From Bacillus velezensis (GTDB lineage Bacteria > Bacillota > Bacilli > Bacillales > Bacillaceae), in the NCBI RefSeq assembly GCF_001461825.1, contig NZ_LLZC01000004.1, positions 124,001 to 188,000 on the forward strand: a DNA stretch of 64,000 bases, written 5' to 3'. The position numbers and the translations under genes are program-made. Position 1 is the first letter of the stretch; every line of letters starts with the position of its first letter. Below, piece after piece: positions 1 through 8,251 of this stretch. The notes beneath the pieces are model-generated. The model made no database searches, had not been told where the DNA came from, and worked only from the letters and a program-made list of their open reading frames with translations.

Positions 1-258
1 CGCTTCAGGAAACATTTCCCGGTTCAATGCTGATAGAGCGAAACTTTCACCGTTTTGTTCCAGCTGAAGCATTTTCACGTTGGAAACCGGCTCAGTCAGC
101 AGCGGGCCTCTTTGCCATTCTCCTTTTTCAGTGATGTAAATCGGATGTATATCAAACTTCTCAGTATTAAGCGCTTTTGTTACAGCTAATGCTGTCTGCA
201 GCGATACATTGTGTTCGGCTGACTTTCCGCCGTACACCAATCCTAGACTTGTTTTCAA
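1..258 (-). CDS. ddl: D-alanine--D-alanine ligase, N-terminal part (cut by window edge)
   Basis: Only the first 86 codons are inside the window; the rest lies beyond position 1. The start is a TTG at 258 behind a GGGGGGA ribosome binding site, and the protein opens with [19 protein letters not shown], the typical N-terminal nucleotide-binding fold of D-Ala-D-Ala ligases. The family joins two D-alanines with ATP in the cytoplasm to make the dipeptide that ends the peptidoglycan stem peptide. In B. subtilis ddl lies beside ydbP, as here. The catalytic residues are outside the window, so the call rests on the N-terminus and synteny. Confidence 0.88.
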   Translation of the reverse strand, partial: MKTSLGLVYGGKSAEHNVSLQTALAVTKALNTEKFDIHPIYITEKGEWQRGPLLTEPVSNVKMLQLEQNGESFALSALNREMFPEA

Positions 259-411
259 TGGATATTCCCCCCACAACAATTCATCTTTACTATCTTATCA
301 CTTTCCTCAGAAAATGATCTAATTATTTTTGGGCATTCTGAATATGAAAGCATTTGTATGTAATTCCTTTTTATTTTATATTAAAATGGCATGGAAAAGG
401 AGATGTGTCAT

Positions 412-729
412 ATGAAAAAAATCAGTACAACAGAACAATTTAATGAACTTATTCAATCCGACAAGGAAATCATCGTGAAATTTTTCGCTGACTGGTGCCC
501 TGACTGCACGCGCATGAATATGTTCATCGGCGATATTTTGGAAGAATATAATCAAAATGATTGGTATGAGCTGAACAGAGACGAGCTCCCTGAGCTTGCC
601 GACAAATATCAGGTAATGGGCATACCGAGCCTTCTGATCTTTAAAAACGGCGAAAAGAAAGCGCATCTTCACAGCGCAAACGCGAAAACGCCCGAAGAAG
701 TCACAGAATTTTTATCACAGCATATTTAA
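412..729 (+). CDS. ydbP: Thioredoxin-like protein YdbP
   Basis: This 105-residue protein has a thioredoxin fold with the active-site motif WCPDC (cysteines 29 and 32) and the cis-proline loop MGIPS (Pro72). It has no signal peptide, so it is probably a cytoplasmic thiol-disulfide oxidoreductase; the substrate is unknown. An upstream in-frame ATG at 391 is rejected because the AAAAGGAGA ribosome binding site (396-403) lies inside that extension and points to the ATG at 412. The CPDC centre differs from the CGPC of housekeeping thioredoxin. Its 3' end overlaps the convergent ydbO by 4 bp. Confidence 0.88.
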   Translation: MKKISTTEQFNELIQSDKEIIVKFFADWCPDCTRMNMFIGDILEEYNQNDWYELNRDELPELADKYQVMGIPSLLIFKNGEKKAHLHSANAKTPEEVTEFLSQHI

Positions 730-1619
730 TTCGTTTCACGATCTTTGTTTATGACTTCAGGCTCTACATGAACATGGACATGAGTCACATCATGTTCATG
801 TTTTATTGCATATTCGACCTCATCGGCTACTTCGTGGCCTTCTTTCACAGACAGTCCCGGATCTACCGTAATGACCATTTCCACATGAACCGTGCTCCCC
901 AAATACCTTGCTTTCACATCCTTCAGCCTGCTGACCTCTTTTATTTCTTTCACTGTGTGTTTATACGGCTCCAAATCTTTCAGATCAAATCCGTCCGTCA
1001 ATGAGTGGGATGCATCTTTGAAGATGTCCCATGCCGTCTTACAGATGATGATTCCGATCAGAAAAGCAATAACCGGATCAATCCACGGCAGATGAAGCCG
1101 GGCCGTTAAGACGCCTATAAACGCCCCAATACTGACATAGGCGTCAGAACGGCTGTCTTTCGCCGCCGCATGAAGGGCAGAACTTTTAACCCGATCCGCA
1201 AGTCGGCTGTTATATACATACATGCCGTACATTACAATCGCGCTTCCGAGCGCCGTCCATGCCGCAATGAAGCTCGGCTCGGCCTCCGTTCCGCTGACAA
1301 TCGCCTTTGCTCCTCCGATCAGCACTTCAATACCGACCGCCATCATAATAAAAGACGCAATTAATGAAGAAATTGTTTCAGCCCGATAATGTCCGTAAGC
1401 ATGATCACTGTCCGCGGGGCGCTGGGAAATCCGGAGCCCGATCAGCACAGCCAGTGATGCGACAATATCCGTGGCATTATTTAACCCGTCCGCTCTGAGC
1501 GCTTCGGAATGATAAATAAGACCGATCACCAGTTTGACGGCGGCAAGGATGAGGTACGCGGCGATATTAAGAATCGCGCCTTTTTCGCCCCGTTTTAAGT
1601 TTGCCGTTTGATCATTCAT
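726..1619 (-). CDS. ydbO: Cation diffusion facilitator family metal exporter YdbO
   Basis: This 297-residue protein has about six membrane segments followed by a C-terminal cytoplasmic domain, the standard CDF architecture. The second membrane helix carries DGLNN and the fifth DSRSD, the positions where CDF proteins hold transported metal. A His-containing segment (DSDHAYGHY) follows the first helices, and the C-terminus ends with a His-rich HVHVHVEPE. The family uses proton antiport to expel divalent metals. The metal is not established: the Asp/Asn-rich site differs from the HxxxD site of zinc exporters and would fit Fe or Mn. It is divergent from the Fur-controlled fbpAB operon, which makes iron worth testing. 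Confidence 0.85.
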   Translation of the reverse strand: MNDQTANLKRGEKGAILNIAAYLILAAVKLVIGLIYHSEALRADGLNNATDIVASLAVLIGLRISQRPADSDHAYGHYRAETISSLIASFIMMAVGIEVLIGGAKAIVSGTEAEPSFIAAWTALGSAIVMYGMYVYNSRLADRVKSSALHAAAKDSRSDAYVSIGAFIGVLTARLHLPWIDPVIAFLIGIIICKTAWDIFKDASHSLTDGFDLKDLEPYKHTVKEIKEVSRLKDVKARYLGSTVHVEMVITVDPGLSVKEGHEVADEVEYAIKHEHDVTHVHVHVEPEVINKDRETN

Positions 1620-1757
1620 GTAAGGACTCCTCCATTCTCATTCATAGTATGGATGGAAAAGCGGAAAAATAGCAGCTTTGATCTGACAGAAACACAATCA
1701 ATTCGACAGCATTATTCCCCGGGAAACTTTTTGTCGAAAAATTGGCGGTATTTTTCC

Positions 1758-1786
1758 TTTACATATGAATATGCCCATTGTATACT
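1758..1786 (+). promoter_or_regulatory. Sigma-A promoter of fbpAB
   Basis: The -35 is TTTACA (1758-1763) and the -10 is TATACT (1781-1786), with the optimal 17-bp spacer. Transcription should start near 1792, directly before the Fur box, so bound Fur would block initiation or clearance. Confidence 0.75.
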
Positions 1787-1795
1787 TTCATTAAC

Positions 1796-1810
1796 TGATA
1801 ATGATTCTCA
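1796..1810 (+). promoter_or_regulatory. Fur box in front of fbpAB
   Basis: The sequence TGATAATGATTCTCA matches the Bacillus 7-1-7 Fur box TGATAATNATTATCA at all but one position. It overlaps the predicted transcription start of fbpAB, so the operon should be repressed under iron sufficiency. A further ATATCA half-element follows directly. Confidence 0.85.
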
Positions 1811-1835
1811 ATATCATTTGATTAGGAGGGTAATC

Positions 1836-2015
1836 ATGAGGTCTTCTCCTCAGCTCAGATCATCAGTTGAAGGACGAAAAAAACATCTGATCCATTTGCT
1901 GATCAATAACGGAATATACAAAAAGTCGGAACGGCATTTATATGAATTATCGCTCGGAGAATTAGAAAGCGAATACAAATATGTAAGGAAGGTGCGGGCT
2001 CATGGCGAAACGTAA
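1836..2015 (+). CDS. fbpA: Fur-regulated basic protein A
   Basis: This 59-residue basic protein starts at ATG 1836 behind TAGGAGGG. The segment RKKHLIHLLINNGIYK followed by LYELSLGELE is the pattern of the Fur-regulated basic protein A family. In B. subtilis the FbpA, FbpB and FbpC proteins act with the small RNA FsrA in the iron-sparing response, which lowers translation of abundant iron proteins; they are thought to help the sRNA, but the mechanism is unsettled. It is the first gene of a two-gene operon, overlaps fbpB by 14 bp in another frame, and lies behind a near-consensus Fur box. Confidence 0.82.
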   Translation: MRSSPQLRSSVEGRKKHLIHLLINNGIYKKSERHLYELSLGELESEYKYVRKVRAHGET

Positions 2016-2148
2016 AATAAAAACATACGAACAGCTGATAAAAGAAAACAAGGCGGCCATTATGAATAATCAAAAGCTGATGAATGTGATCTATGACAGA
2101 ATTGACCGCAAGCATCAAAAACTGCTCCGGCACAACAGCCATACATAA
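2002..2148 (+). CDS. fbpB: Fur-regulated basic protein B
   Basis: This very basic 48-residue protein starts at ATG 2002 with GGAAGGTG in front (1987-1994). The sequence RKIKTYEQLIKENKAAI followed by a second amphipathic helix matches the Fur-regulated FbpB family, in which FbpB cooperates with the sRNA FsrA in iron sparing (for example down-regulation of lutABC). The start codon lies inside the end of fbpA, so the two are translationally coupled and share the Fur-controlled promoter. A bidirectional terminator begins at its stop codon. Confidence 0.82.
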   Translation: MAKRKIKTYEQLIKENKAAIMNNQKLMNVIYDRIDRKHQKLLRHNSHT

Positions 2149-2173
2149 AAAGAGCCTTTTTCAGGCTCTTTTT
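2147..2173. terminator. Bidirectional terminator between fbpB and ydbM
   Basis: An 11-bp stem, AAAAAGAGCCT paired with AGGCTCTTTTT around a short loop, has A-tract and T-tract flanks. It can end fbpAB on the plus strand and ydbM on the minus strand. Confidence 0.85.
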
Positions 2174-3319
2174 TTATTGCTCAAAGGCTTCCGCCGCTAA
2201 TTTGCCGATGACCGCATCGTCCATCGGCGGATTGTGAAGGCCGGCCCGGGCATCCCGATAATACCGCTGAAGCGGATTATTTCGCTCCAGGCTTTTTGCG
2301 CCGGTGATTCTCATTGCTTTATCAACAACAGAAAGGACGGCATTTGTCACAATATGTTTTGCGGCGCCGAGCTCGCTTTTGATGAAAGGGCGGCGTTTCG
2401 GGTCATCATACATTTGCGCCGCCGTGAAGAGAAACTGTCTCGCTTTTAACAATTCAAGCTCCATTTCCCCGACACGCTGCCCAACGGCCGGCACGTCTTT
2501 AATCGGTCCGTTCAGGCTGTTCGGCGAATATTCGGATGCAAACTGGACGGCATAGTCCCTTGCCGCTTGAGCGATACCCAGATAAGCAGCGGGAATGTGA
2601 AGCAGCCAGCCATTCACTTTCGCCGCTCTCGGCCCGCTGATAAGCTCCACAAGCCGCTCATCACTGACCGTGACATGATCTAAAAGGAGATCATGGCTTC
2701 CGGTCGCCTTCATGGCAATCATATCCCATGTTTCTTCGACTGAAACGCCTGCCTGATCTTTATGAATGAGAAAAACACCGGTCGTTTGTTTTTCTTCAAT
2801 CCATGCCGTCACAAGCATATAATCCAAAGTCAGCGAAAGGGTTGTAAAGGTTTTTCGGCCGTTCAGCACCCATTTTCCGTCTTTTTTGACAGCGGAGGTG
2901 CCGGGTCTTCCTCCCCTCGTCGGACTGCCGGTCTGCCGTTCCGTCGCTGCCCTGTTCAGGACAGCTCCCTTTTTCACCTCTTCTGTGATAAATGAAAAGA
3001 CACCTTCATCCCAGCTGTTTCCTTCTCCGAGCTCACCCATGACGGATAAATGCCAGCCGATTCCGAGAGCAACGGCCGCGTCTCCCCGCGCCAGCCGTTC
3101 CTGAAACAGCACCATATCATAAACGGAAATGCCTGCACCGCCGAATGCCTCAGGTACCGTTAACGCCGTATATCCCGCGTCGCGCAGTCTTTGAATTTTC
3201 TCCGCGGGAAAACGGCCCGCCTCATCATCAAGCGCGGCTGTTTTTTGAAATTCGTCTGCAAGCAGGCCGATTTTTTCCACCCATTCCCTCTGCCGTTCAT
3301 TCTGTATCCATAAAGACAC
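2174..3319 (-). CDS. ydbM: Acyl-CoA dehydrogenase family protein YdbM
   Basis: This 381-residue protein has the acyl-CoA dehydrogenase layout: an N-terminal helical domain with the GGAGIS turn (about residues 60-65), a middle beta domain with the substrate and flavin loop (ATERQTGSP and the GRKTFTT region, about 124-160), and a C-terminal helical bundle. Such flavoproteins oxidise acyl-CoA thioesters to enoyl-CoA. The substrate is unknown, and homologues near sulfur genes act on thioester-like or sulfur substrates. The GTG start at 3319 is supported by a GGGGGGA ribosome binding site. It is monocistronic. Confidence 0.82.
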   Translation of the reverse strand: MSLWIQNERQREWVEKIGLLADEFQKTAALDDEAGRFPAEKIQRLRDAGYTALTVPEAFGGAGISVYDMVLFQERLARGDAAVALGIGWHLSVMGELGEGNSWDEGVFSFITEEVKKGAVLNRAATERQTGSPTRGGRPGTSAVKKDGKWVLNGRKTFTTLSLTLDYMLVTAWIEEKQTTGVFLIHKDQAGVSVEETWDMIAMKATGSHDLLLDHVTVSDERLVELISGPRAAKVNGWLLHIPAAYLGIAQAARDYAVQFASEYSPNSLNGPIKDVPAVGQRVGEMELELLKARQFLFTAAQMYDDPKRRPFIKSELGAAKHIVTNAVLSVVDKAMRITGAKSLERNNPLQRYYRDARAGLHNPPMDDAVIGKLAAEAFEQ

Positions 3320-3401
3320 TGGAATCCCCCCATTATAATTCCGATAAAGTTAATAAGTATTATAGAGATTCAAGTCTCGTTTCGCAACTGTGAGGCTGTA
3401 C

Positions 3402-3430
3402 AAAAAAACACGCTATTCCATGGAATAGCG
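3402..3430 (-). terminator. Terminator of ydbL
   Basis: A perfect palindrome, CGCTATTCCA/TGGAATAGCG (3411-3430), is followed on the minus strand by a run of eight T residues. Confidence 0.8.
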
Positions 3431-3433
3431 CGT

Positions 3434-3769
3434 TCAGACTGCTTCCGGGCCGCGGTCCTGCTTGAGCCCGAGATAAATCAGCATATATGTGAGATAACCC
3501 ATCGTCATCACAAGCCCGCCAAAGAAAAAGCTTGAAAAAATCGGCTCTTCAAACGCGGTAACCGCCGCAAGCACGATCCAGCTTGCATACAGGTAGATGA
3601 TGAAATAACGGAATCCCGACTTCATTTTATATAAGAGAAACAGCCCCACTGTAGAAAACAAACCCAGCGCAAGCCTGAAATAAACAAGATGTTCGAATTG
3701 GAACATGAATGACACAAAGGAAAAACCAAGCAATAACACAATCGGTAATGCGGTAATAAAATTTCTCAA
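3434..3769 (-). CDS. ydbL: Small integral membrane protein YdbL
   Basis: This 111-residue protein has four hydrophobic segments and a short charged C-terminus. The start is taken as TTG at 3769, because a GGAGGTG ribosome binding site lies five bases upstream and the length then equals that remembered for B. subtilis YdbL; the upstream ATG at 3805 would put this site inside the gene. No functional motif is visible. It lies downstream of the ydbJ-ydbK ABC exporter genes on the same strand and could be a late member of that operon, but no role is known. Confidence 0.75.
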   Translation of the reverse strand: MRNFITALPIVLLLGFSFVSFMFQFEHLVYFRLALGLFSTVGLFLLYKMKSGFRYFIIYLYASWIVLAAVTAFEEPIFSSFFFGGLVMTMGYLTYMLIYLGLKQDRGPEAV

Positions 3770-3863
3770 GTGAGCACCTCCGTCATTACCTTTATTATAA
3801 ATCAAAATAGCATAAATTATTGATTTATCGTGATCTTTTTCACAAAAATGTCATTCCTTTACT

Positions 3864-4631
3864 TTATACCCGAACATCGCGTTTGCAAAAGCTCCACCAA
3901 GCGACGGCTAAGAAGAATACGATATGGATAATGATAATGCCTGCGGAAAATAACGGCGTCATTCCCGCAAACAGCGGTTTCGCCCCGCTCATATATTGCG
4001 TCAGGTCAGTATTTGCGAACAGCAGAAAACTTCCCCATTTGTTTTGGAAGAGCGACATAATCGTCACGAGTGATTTTGCGCCGTACAGCACGATAAATGA
4101 CAAAATGACGGCCGTTGCGCTGTTTCGGAATACAGAAGAACACAATAAGCCAAAGCATGCCATCGCAAACGCCTCGACCCAGTTCGTGCCGATTACTTTC
4201 AGGGTGTTCATCAGAAGCGTCCCTGATTCAGATGTCACCGACACGCCGAAGAAAGCCATGCCGAACAGCAGAGACAGAATATAGTACGCCGCATACAGGT
4301 ACAAGCTGACCAAAAATACGGTAATGAGTTTAGATACAAAAATCCGCTCCCGCTTTACCGGGCGGATTAACAGAAATTTGATCGTTTTCTTATCAAATTC
4401 AGCGGAAATGATCGTTGCCGCGATCACGATCGTTAATGCCTCAAGCAGAATATTCAGCCCGGGCGCGTACGCCATATAGCCGATGAAATTCTCATCCGTT
4501 CCGGAACTGATGACAAGCCGTTTAATGACAAGCGCCATAATAAATTGGAGAACGGCCATCAGAATCAGCGCCACTAATGAGACTTTTCGGTTAAAGAGTT
4601 TCATATGCTCATTCGCTGTCAATTTAAACAT
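3864..4631 (-). CDS. ydbK: ABC exporter permease YdbK
   Basis: This 255-residue protein has six hydrophobic segments and the look of an ABC-2 type permease (NatB/BcrB-like): a basic N-terminus, an early membrane helix, and an EFDKKTIKFLLIRPV segment of the kind that couples to the ATPase. Its ATG lies inside the end of ydbJ (8-bp overlap), so the two are translationally coupled and presumably form one transporter. The substrate is unknown; related Bacillus exporters handle peptides, antibiotics or sodium. Confidence 0.83.
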   Translation of the reverse strand: MFKLTANEHMKLFNRKVSLVALILMAVLQFIMALVIKRLVISSGTDENFIGYMAYAPGLNILLEALTIVIAATIISAEFDKKTIKFLLIRPVKRERIFVSKLITVFLVSLYLYAAYYILSLLFGMAFFGVSVTSESGTLLMNTLKVIGTNWVEAFAMACFGLLCSSVFRNSATAVILSFIVLYGAKSLVTIMSLFQNKWGSFLLFANTDLTQYMSGAKPLFAGMTPLFSAGIIIIHIVFFLAVAWWSFCKRDVRV

Positions 4632-5550
4632 TCGTCTCCCCCTCCTCTTGAAGCGCCGTCGTCACTTTCATGAATTCATCCTCCAGCGATTCCGCATACG
4701 GCATGATGGAATACACGAGAAAGTCTTGTCCGACGAGCGCACGGTTTAATGCCGGGATGTCCTTCTTCGCTACGGTGACGGTAATGCCCCCGCCGTTTTT
4801 CTCCGGAGCAAATTGCTGTTGGGACAGCCATTCGAATGCTTCGTCAGCCGGCTGAATGTCGAGGACGGCTTTTTCTTCTTTTTCCTCAGCGCCGCGCAGA
4901 ACAACCTCTGTTTTGATCTCACCTTTTTGAATGATGATGACACGGTCGCAAAGGTCCTCCACTTCACGCAATAAATGCGTCGCAAAAAGGATGCTCGTCC
5001 CTTCAAGCTCCGCGAGTTCCTTTAAGTGATCGCGGAAATCCTTCATTCCGCCGGGATCAAGCCCGTTTGTCGGTTCATCTAAAATGAGCAGATTCGGACG
5101 GTGAAGAATGGCCTGTGCAATCCCGAGACGCTGACGCATACCAAGGGAATACGTTTTAACTTTGTCATGAACGGCATTTGTGAGCCCGACCCGCTCGATG
5201 ACTTCCTGAAGCCTGTCCTCTTTGATGTTTTTGTGCATGTTGGCAAAGTGCTTCAGATTCTCCCACCCCGTCAGGTATGGGTAGAATTCAGGATTTTCCA
5301 CGATCGCTCCGACGGATTCAAGCGCTTTTTCGAAATCAGCATCGTGCTGAAAGCCGTTAATTGTAATCGTGCCGCTGTTTTTCTTTAAAAGACCGACGAT
5401 GATTCGGATAAGTGTGGTTTTTCCCGACCCGTTCGGACCGAGCAAACCGATGATCTCGCCCTGCCTGACATCCATGCTGATGTTTTTTAAAATGTGCTTC
5501 TTGCCTATTGTTTTGTCAAGGCCTTCAATATGTAAAATCGGCTCAGTCAT
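4624..5550 (-). CDS. ydbJ: ABC exporter ATP-binding protein YdbJ
   Basis: This 308-residue ABC ATPase has Walker A (LLGPNGSGKTT, about residue 40), the signature SLGMRQRLG, Walker B (LLILDEPTNG) and the H-loop histidine (FATH). A C-terminal extension of about 90 residues is typical of BcrA/NatA-type subunits. The start at 5550 (MTEPILHIEG) follows AAAGGAGGAAGG; a longer frame would begin inside the ydbI terminator. It powers the YdbK permease. Confidence 0.87.
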   Translation of the reverse strand: MTEPILHIEGLDKTIGKKHILKNISMDVRQGEIIGLLGPNGSGKTTLIRIIVGLLKKNSGTITINGFQHDADFEKALESVGAIVENPEFYPYLTGWENLKHFANMHKNIKEDRLQEVIERVGLTNAVHDKVKTYSLGMRQRLGIAQAILHRPNLLILDEPTNGLDPGGMKDFRDHLKELAELEGTSILFATHLLREVEDLCDRVIIIQKGEIKTEVVLRGAEEKEEKAVLDIQPADEAFEWLSQQQFAPEKNGGGITVTVAKKDIPALNRALVGQDFLVYSIMPYAESLEDEFMKVTTALQEEGETNV

Positions 5551-5571
5551 ACAGCCTTCCTCCTTTTTCAC

Positions 5572-5603
5572 AAAAAATAAACAGTGCCCGTACATAGGCA
5601 CTG
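5572..5603 (-). terminator. Terminator of ydbI
   Basis: The stem CAGTGCC/GGCACTG is followed on the minus strand by TTTATTTTTT. It lies just before ydbJ, separating the two transcription units and ruling out the longer ydbJ start. Confidence 0.8.
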
Positions 5604-5651
5604 TCTGCATTATAACATTAGTCATATATTCGTGAAGAGCCGGAGCCGACG

Positions 5652-6701
5652 TTATGTCTTATCCGGGACCGGTCCGTTTTTTTCCTTCTCTTCATTATTG
5701 ACGACATCCAGAATATCAAGCAGGAACACAAAAATCGGAATTCCGATAATCAAGCCCCAAATGCCGAAGAAATGTTCCGAGAAAATCAGAACCGTAAAGG
5801 TAAAAAAGATCGGCAGTTCCGTTTTCGCTGACATCAGTTTCGGATTAAGGAAGTACGTCTCAATCGCATGGATGACGAAAATGACCAGCACGATGTAGAT
5901 GACATACGCAGCGCCGCCCGTCGTATACGCGATGATGCTGAGCGGAATGAGCGAAATCACCACACCCGCCACGGGAATGAGCCCGAGGAAAAAGACCATG
6001 ATTGACAGGCCGAACAGCTGCGGAAAATGCAGAATCGCCAATGCGATCAAGGTGAGGATACAGTTCACCAGCGCGATAATAAATTGGGCTTCAAGCACTT
6101 TGCCGAATGTTCTCGCAAATTTGCTGCCGAAAAAAGCAAGTTCGTAGTAAAAAACAGACAGCTTGCTGTGCTGAAATTTTTTCATAAACTCCGTGAGCCG
6201 CTTTTTCTCGAACAGGAAAAACATGCTGAGAATCAGTGACATCACGACCTGCAAACCGAAAGTGCTGATATCGGCCAAGTATGTATACAGTACATTAAAA
6301 CCTTCTTTTACATAGGAACCGATATTGATATCGCCGAACACGCTCGATATCTCATCATAAAACGGAATGACATCGGGATGATACGCGATGTGCTTGATCT
6401 GCTTAATCAGCTGTTCAATCTGCTTGGCAACAATCGGGTAAAAGACAAAGCCTCCGACAGTCGCCCCGACAGCCAGCGCAATATATAAAACGGTGATGAC
6501 CACCCTCTGGCTGATCCGGAAAAAATGGTTCAACACGTGCCGGATGACAGTCTCCAGCCGATCCATCAGAAAAGTAAAAATAAACGTAAGCAAAATCAAA
6601 TTAATCATACTTCGGAATACAACTAACACCCCAGTCAAAACAAGAAAAACCGAAAAACGTCTGACACCCGGATGCTGAAAAAATTTAAAAATAGCCGCCA
6701 T
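5652..6701 (-). CDS. ydbI: AI-2E family transporter YdbI
   Basis: This 349-residue membrane protein has about eight helices in the AI-2E (PerM/TqsA) family pattern, including the late GLIPVAGVVISLIP loop and the GIWGLIIGIPIF helix. Some family members export autoinducer-2 and others are sodium/proton antiporters, so the substrate here is open. It stands alone between the dctP terminator and its own terminator. The ATG at 6701 is taken as the start, with CAGGAG shortly upstream. Confidence 0.8.
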   Translation of the reverse strand: MAAIFKFFQHPGVRRFSVFLVLTGVLVVFRSMINLILLTFIFTFLMDRLETVIRHVLNHFFRISQRVVITVLYIALAVGATVGGFVFYPIVAKQIEQLIKQIKHIAYHPDVIPFYDEISSVFGDINIGSYVKEGFNVLYTYLADISTFGLQVVMSLILSMFFLFEKKRLTEFMKKFQHSKLSVFYYELAFFGSKFARTFGKVLEAQFIIALVNCILTLIALAILHFPQLFGLSIMVFFLGLIPVAGVVISLIPLSIIAYTTGGAAYVIYIVLVIFVIHAIETYFLNPKLMSAKTELPIFFTFTVLIFSEHFFGIWGLIIGIPIFVFLLDILDVVNNEEKEKNGPVPDKT

Positions 6702-6843
6702 TTATACACTCCTGCTAGGACAAAAAGCCCTTAGATTTCATCTTTCACTCTCTAATTGTAAATTATATAACAAAATGACGCTAAGGTCTTTGTCCACCTC
6801 CTAATAAATTTAAACAAATTTATCTTTTTTACTCATGGCGGCC

Positions 6844-6878
6844 GAAAAAAAGAACGGCATGCCCGATGCATGCCGTTC
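6844..6878 (-). terminator. Terminator of dctP
   Basis: An 11-bp perfect stem, GAACGGCATGC/GCATGCCGTTC, is followed on the minus strand by TTTTTTTC. Confidence 0.85.
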
Positions 6879-6886
6879 CTTTCCTT

Positions 6887-8143
6887 TTATACCGCCGTTT
6901 TCATTTCTTTTACGGCCTGTGTGCTTTTCACTTCGTCAAACTCATTTTCGCTCTTGGCTACGATGATGGTGGCGATTCCGTTTCCGATCAGGTTGACGAT
7001 CGCCCTTCCTTCACTCATAAAGCGGTCGACGCCGAGGAGCAGCGCCAGCCCCTCCAGCGGAATAACCTGAAGCGCCGATAAAGTGGAGGCGAGCACGATA
7101 AATCCGCTTCCGGTTACGCCCGCCGCGCCTTTTGATGTCAGCATCAGCACGAGAATGATCGTAACCTGCTGGCCGATGGTAAGGTCAACGCCGAACACCT
7201 GCGCCAGAAAAACCGTCGCCATGGAAAGATAAATCGAGGTGCCGTCCAGGTTAAAAGAATATCCCGTCGGAATGACAAGGCCGACAACCGATTTGGAACA
7301 GCCGTAGCGCTCCATTTTATCCATCATCCGCGGAAGGACGGACTCAGAAGAGCTTGTGCCGAGAACGATGAGCAGTTCATCTTTAATAAAACGGAGATAG
7401 TTCCACAAGCTGAAACCGAATAGTTTGCAAATGATATTCAAAGCGACAAATACAAACAGGAACATCGTAACGTACACAGACAGCATCAGACTCGCCAGCG
7501 GCTTGATGGAATCAAGGCCGAAGTGCCCGATCGTATAGGCCATGGCCCCGAATGCGCCGATCGGCGCCGCGCGCATGATGTAGCCGATGATTTTGAAAAA
7601 AACATGCGACAGTTTATCAAAGAAATCAATAATGCTTTTGCCTCTTTCACCGAGCGCCGCCAAGCCGACACCGAATAAAACAGAAAAGAATAAGACCTGA
7701 AGAATGTCGCCTTTTGCGAAAGCGTCAACCATATTTGACGGAACGATGTGAGTGATAAATTCAATCCAGTCAATCCCCTGTCCCCCGTTTTGCGTATACT
7801 GAGAGACATCCCCTTTTTCAAGCTTGCTGTAATCAAGCCCCTCACCGGGTTTCATGATATTGACGACCAGAAGTCCGATAATAAGGGCGATGGTGGTCAC
7901 GACTTCAAAATAAATAAATGCTTTTCCCCCGACTTTGCCGACTTTTTTCATGTCTCCCATCTTGGCGATGCCAAGCACGATCGTCAGGAATATGATCGGT
8001 GCGATAATCATTTTTACCGCATTGATAAATGTATCGCCGAGCGGCTTCATCTGCTTCCCGGCCTCAGGCCAAACGAGTCCGACAATGACGCCGATGATCA
8101 CCGCCGTGATGACCTGCACCGTAAGATTTTTAAAAATTTTCAT
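6887..8143 (-). CDS. dctP: C4-dicarboxylate transport protein (proton/dicarboxylate symporter)
   Basis: This 418-residue protein belongs to the glutamate/dicarboxylate:cation symporter family (DctA type). It has about eight membrane helices, the serine-rich re-entrant loop [12 protein letters not shown] and the [14 protein letters not shown] motif that bind substrate. It imports succinate, fumarate and malate. The start at 8143 ([10 protein letters not shown]) follows GGGGGAGCAGGG, so the longer frame is rejected. The upstream region has a consensus cre site and a direct repeat that may bind DctR; in B. subtilis this gene is activated by DctS-DctR and repressed by CcpA. Confidence 0.93.
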   Translation of the reverse strand: MKIFKNLTVQVITAVIIGVIVGLVWPEAGKQMKPLGDTFINAVKMIIAPIIFLTIVLGIAKMGDMKKVGKVGGKAFIYFEVVTTIALIIGLLVVNIMKPGEGLDYSKLEKGDVSQYTQNGGQGIDWIEFITHIVPSNMVDAFAKGDILQVLFFSVLFGVGLAALGERGKSIIDFFDKLSHVFFKIIGYIMRAAPIGAFGAMAYTIGHFGLDSIKPLASLMLSVYVTMFLFVFVALNIICKLFGFSLWNYLRFIKDELLIVLGTSSSESVLPRMMDKMERYGCSKSVVGLVIPTGYSFNLDGTSIYLSMATVFLAQVFGVDLTIGQQVTIILVLMLTSKGAAGVTGSGFIVLASTLSALQVIPLEGLALLLGVDRFMSEGRAIVNLIGNGIATIIVAKSENEFDEVKSTQAVKEMKTAV

Positions 8144-8182
8144 CCCTGCTCCCCCTTGCTTCTCGCTGCGTCTATACGAAAA

Positions 8183-8196
8183 TGATAGCGTTTTCA
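8183..8196. promoter_or_regulatory. cre site (CcpA) upstream of dctP
   Basis: TGATAGCGTTTTCA fits the degenerate cre consensus TGWNANCGNTNWCA at every position. It lies 40-53 bp upstream of the dctP start, where CcpA with HPr-Ser-P would block transcription in the presence of glucose. Confidence 0.8.
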
Positions 8197-8229
8197 AACG
8201 AAGATGGGAAGCTTATGATCATAACGGAC

Positions 8230-8248
8230 ATTTTGGTCTTTTTGGTCT
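8230..8248 (-). promoter_or_regulatory. Direct repeat, possible DctR binding site
   Basis: On the minus strand GACCAAAAA is followed directly by GACCAAAAT, a tandem pair spaced about 9 bp, roughly 90-105 bp upstream of the dctP start. Its position suits an activator. That DctR is the ligand is inference from context. Confidence 0.45.
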
Positions 8249-8251
8249 CGG

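Noticed and set aside
376-672. Minus-strand frame opposite ydbP
   Set aside because: It is the shadow of a thioredoxin-like gene whose CPDC motif and ribosome binding site are clear.
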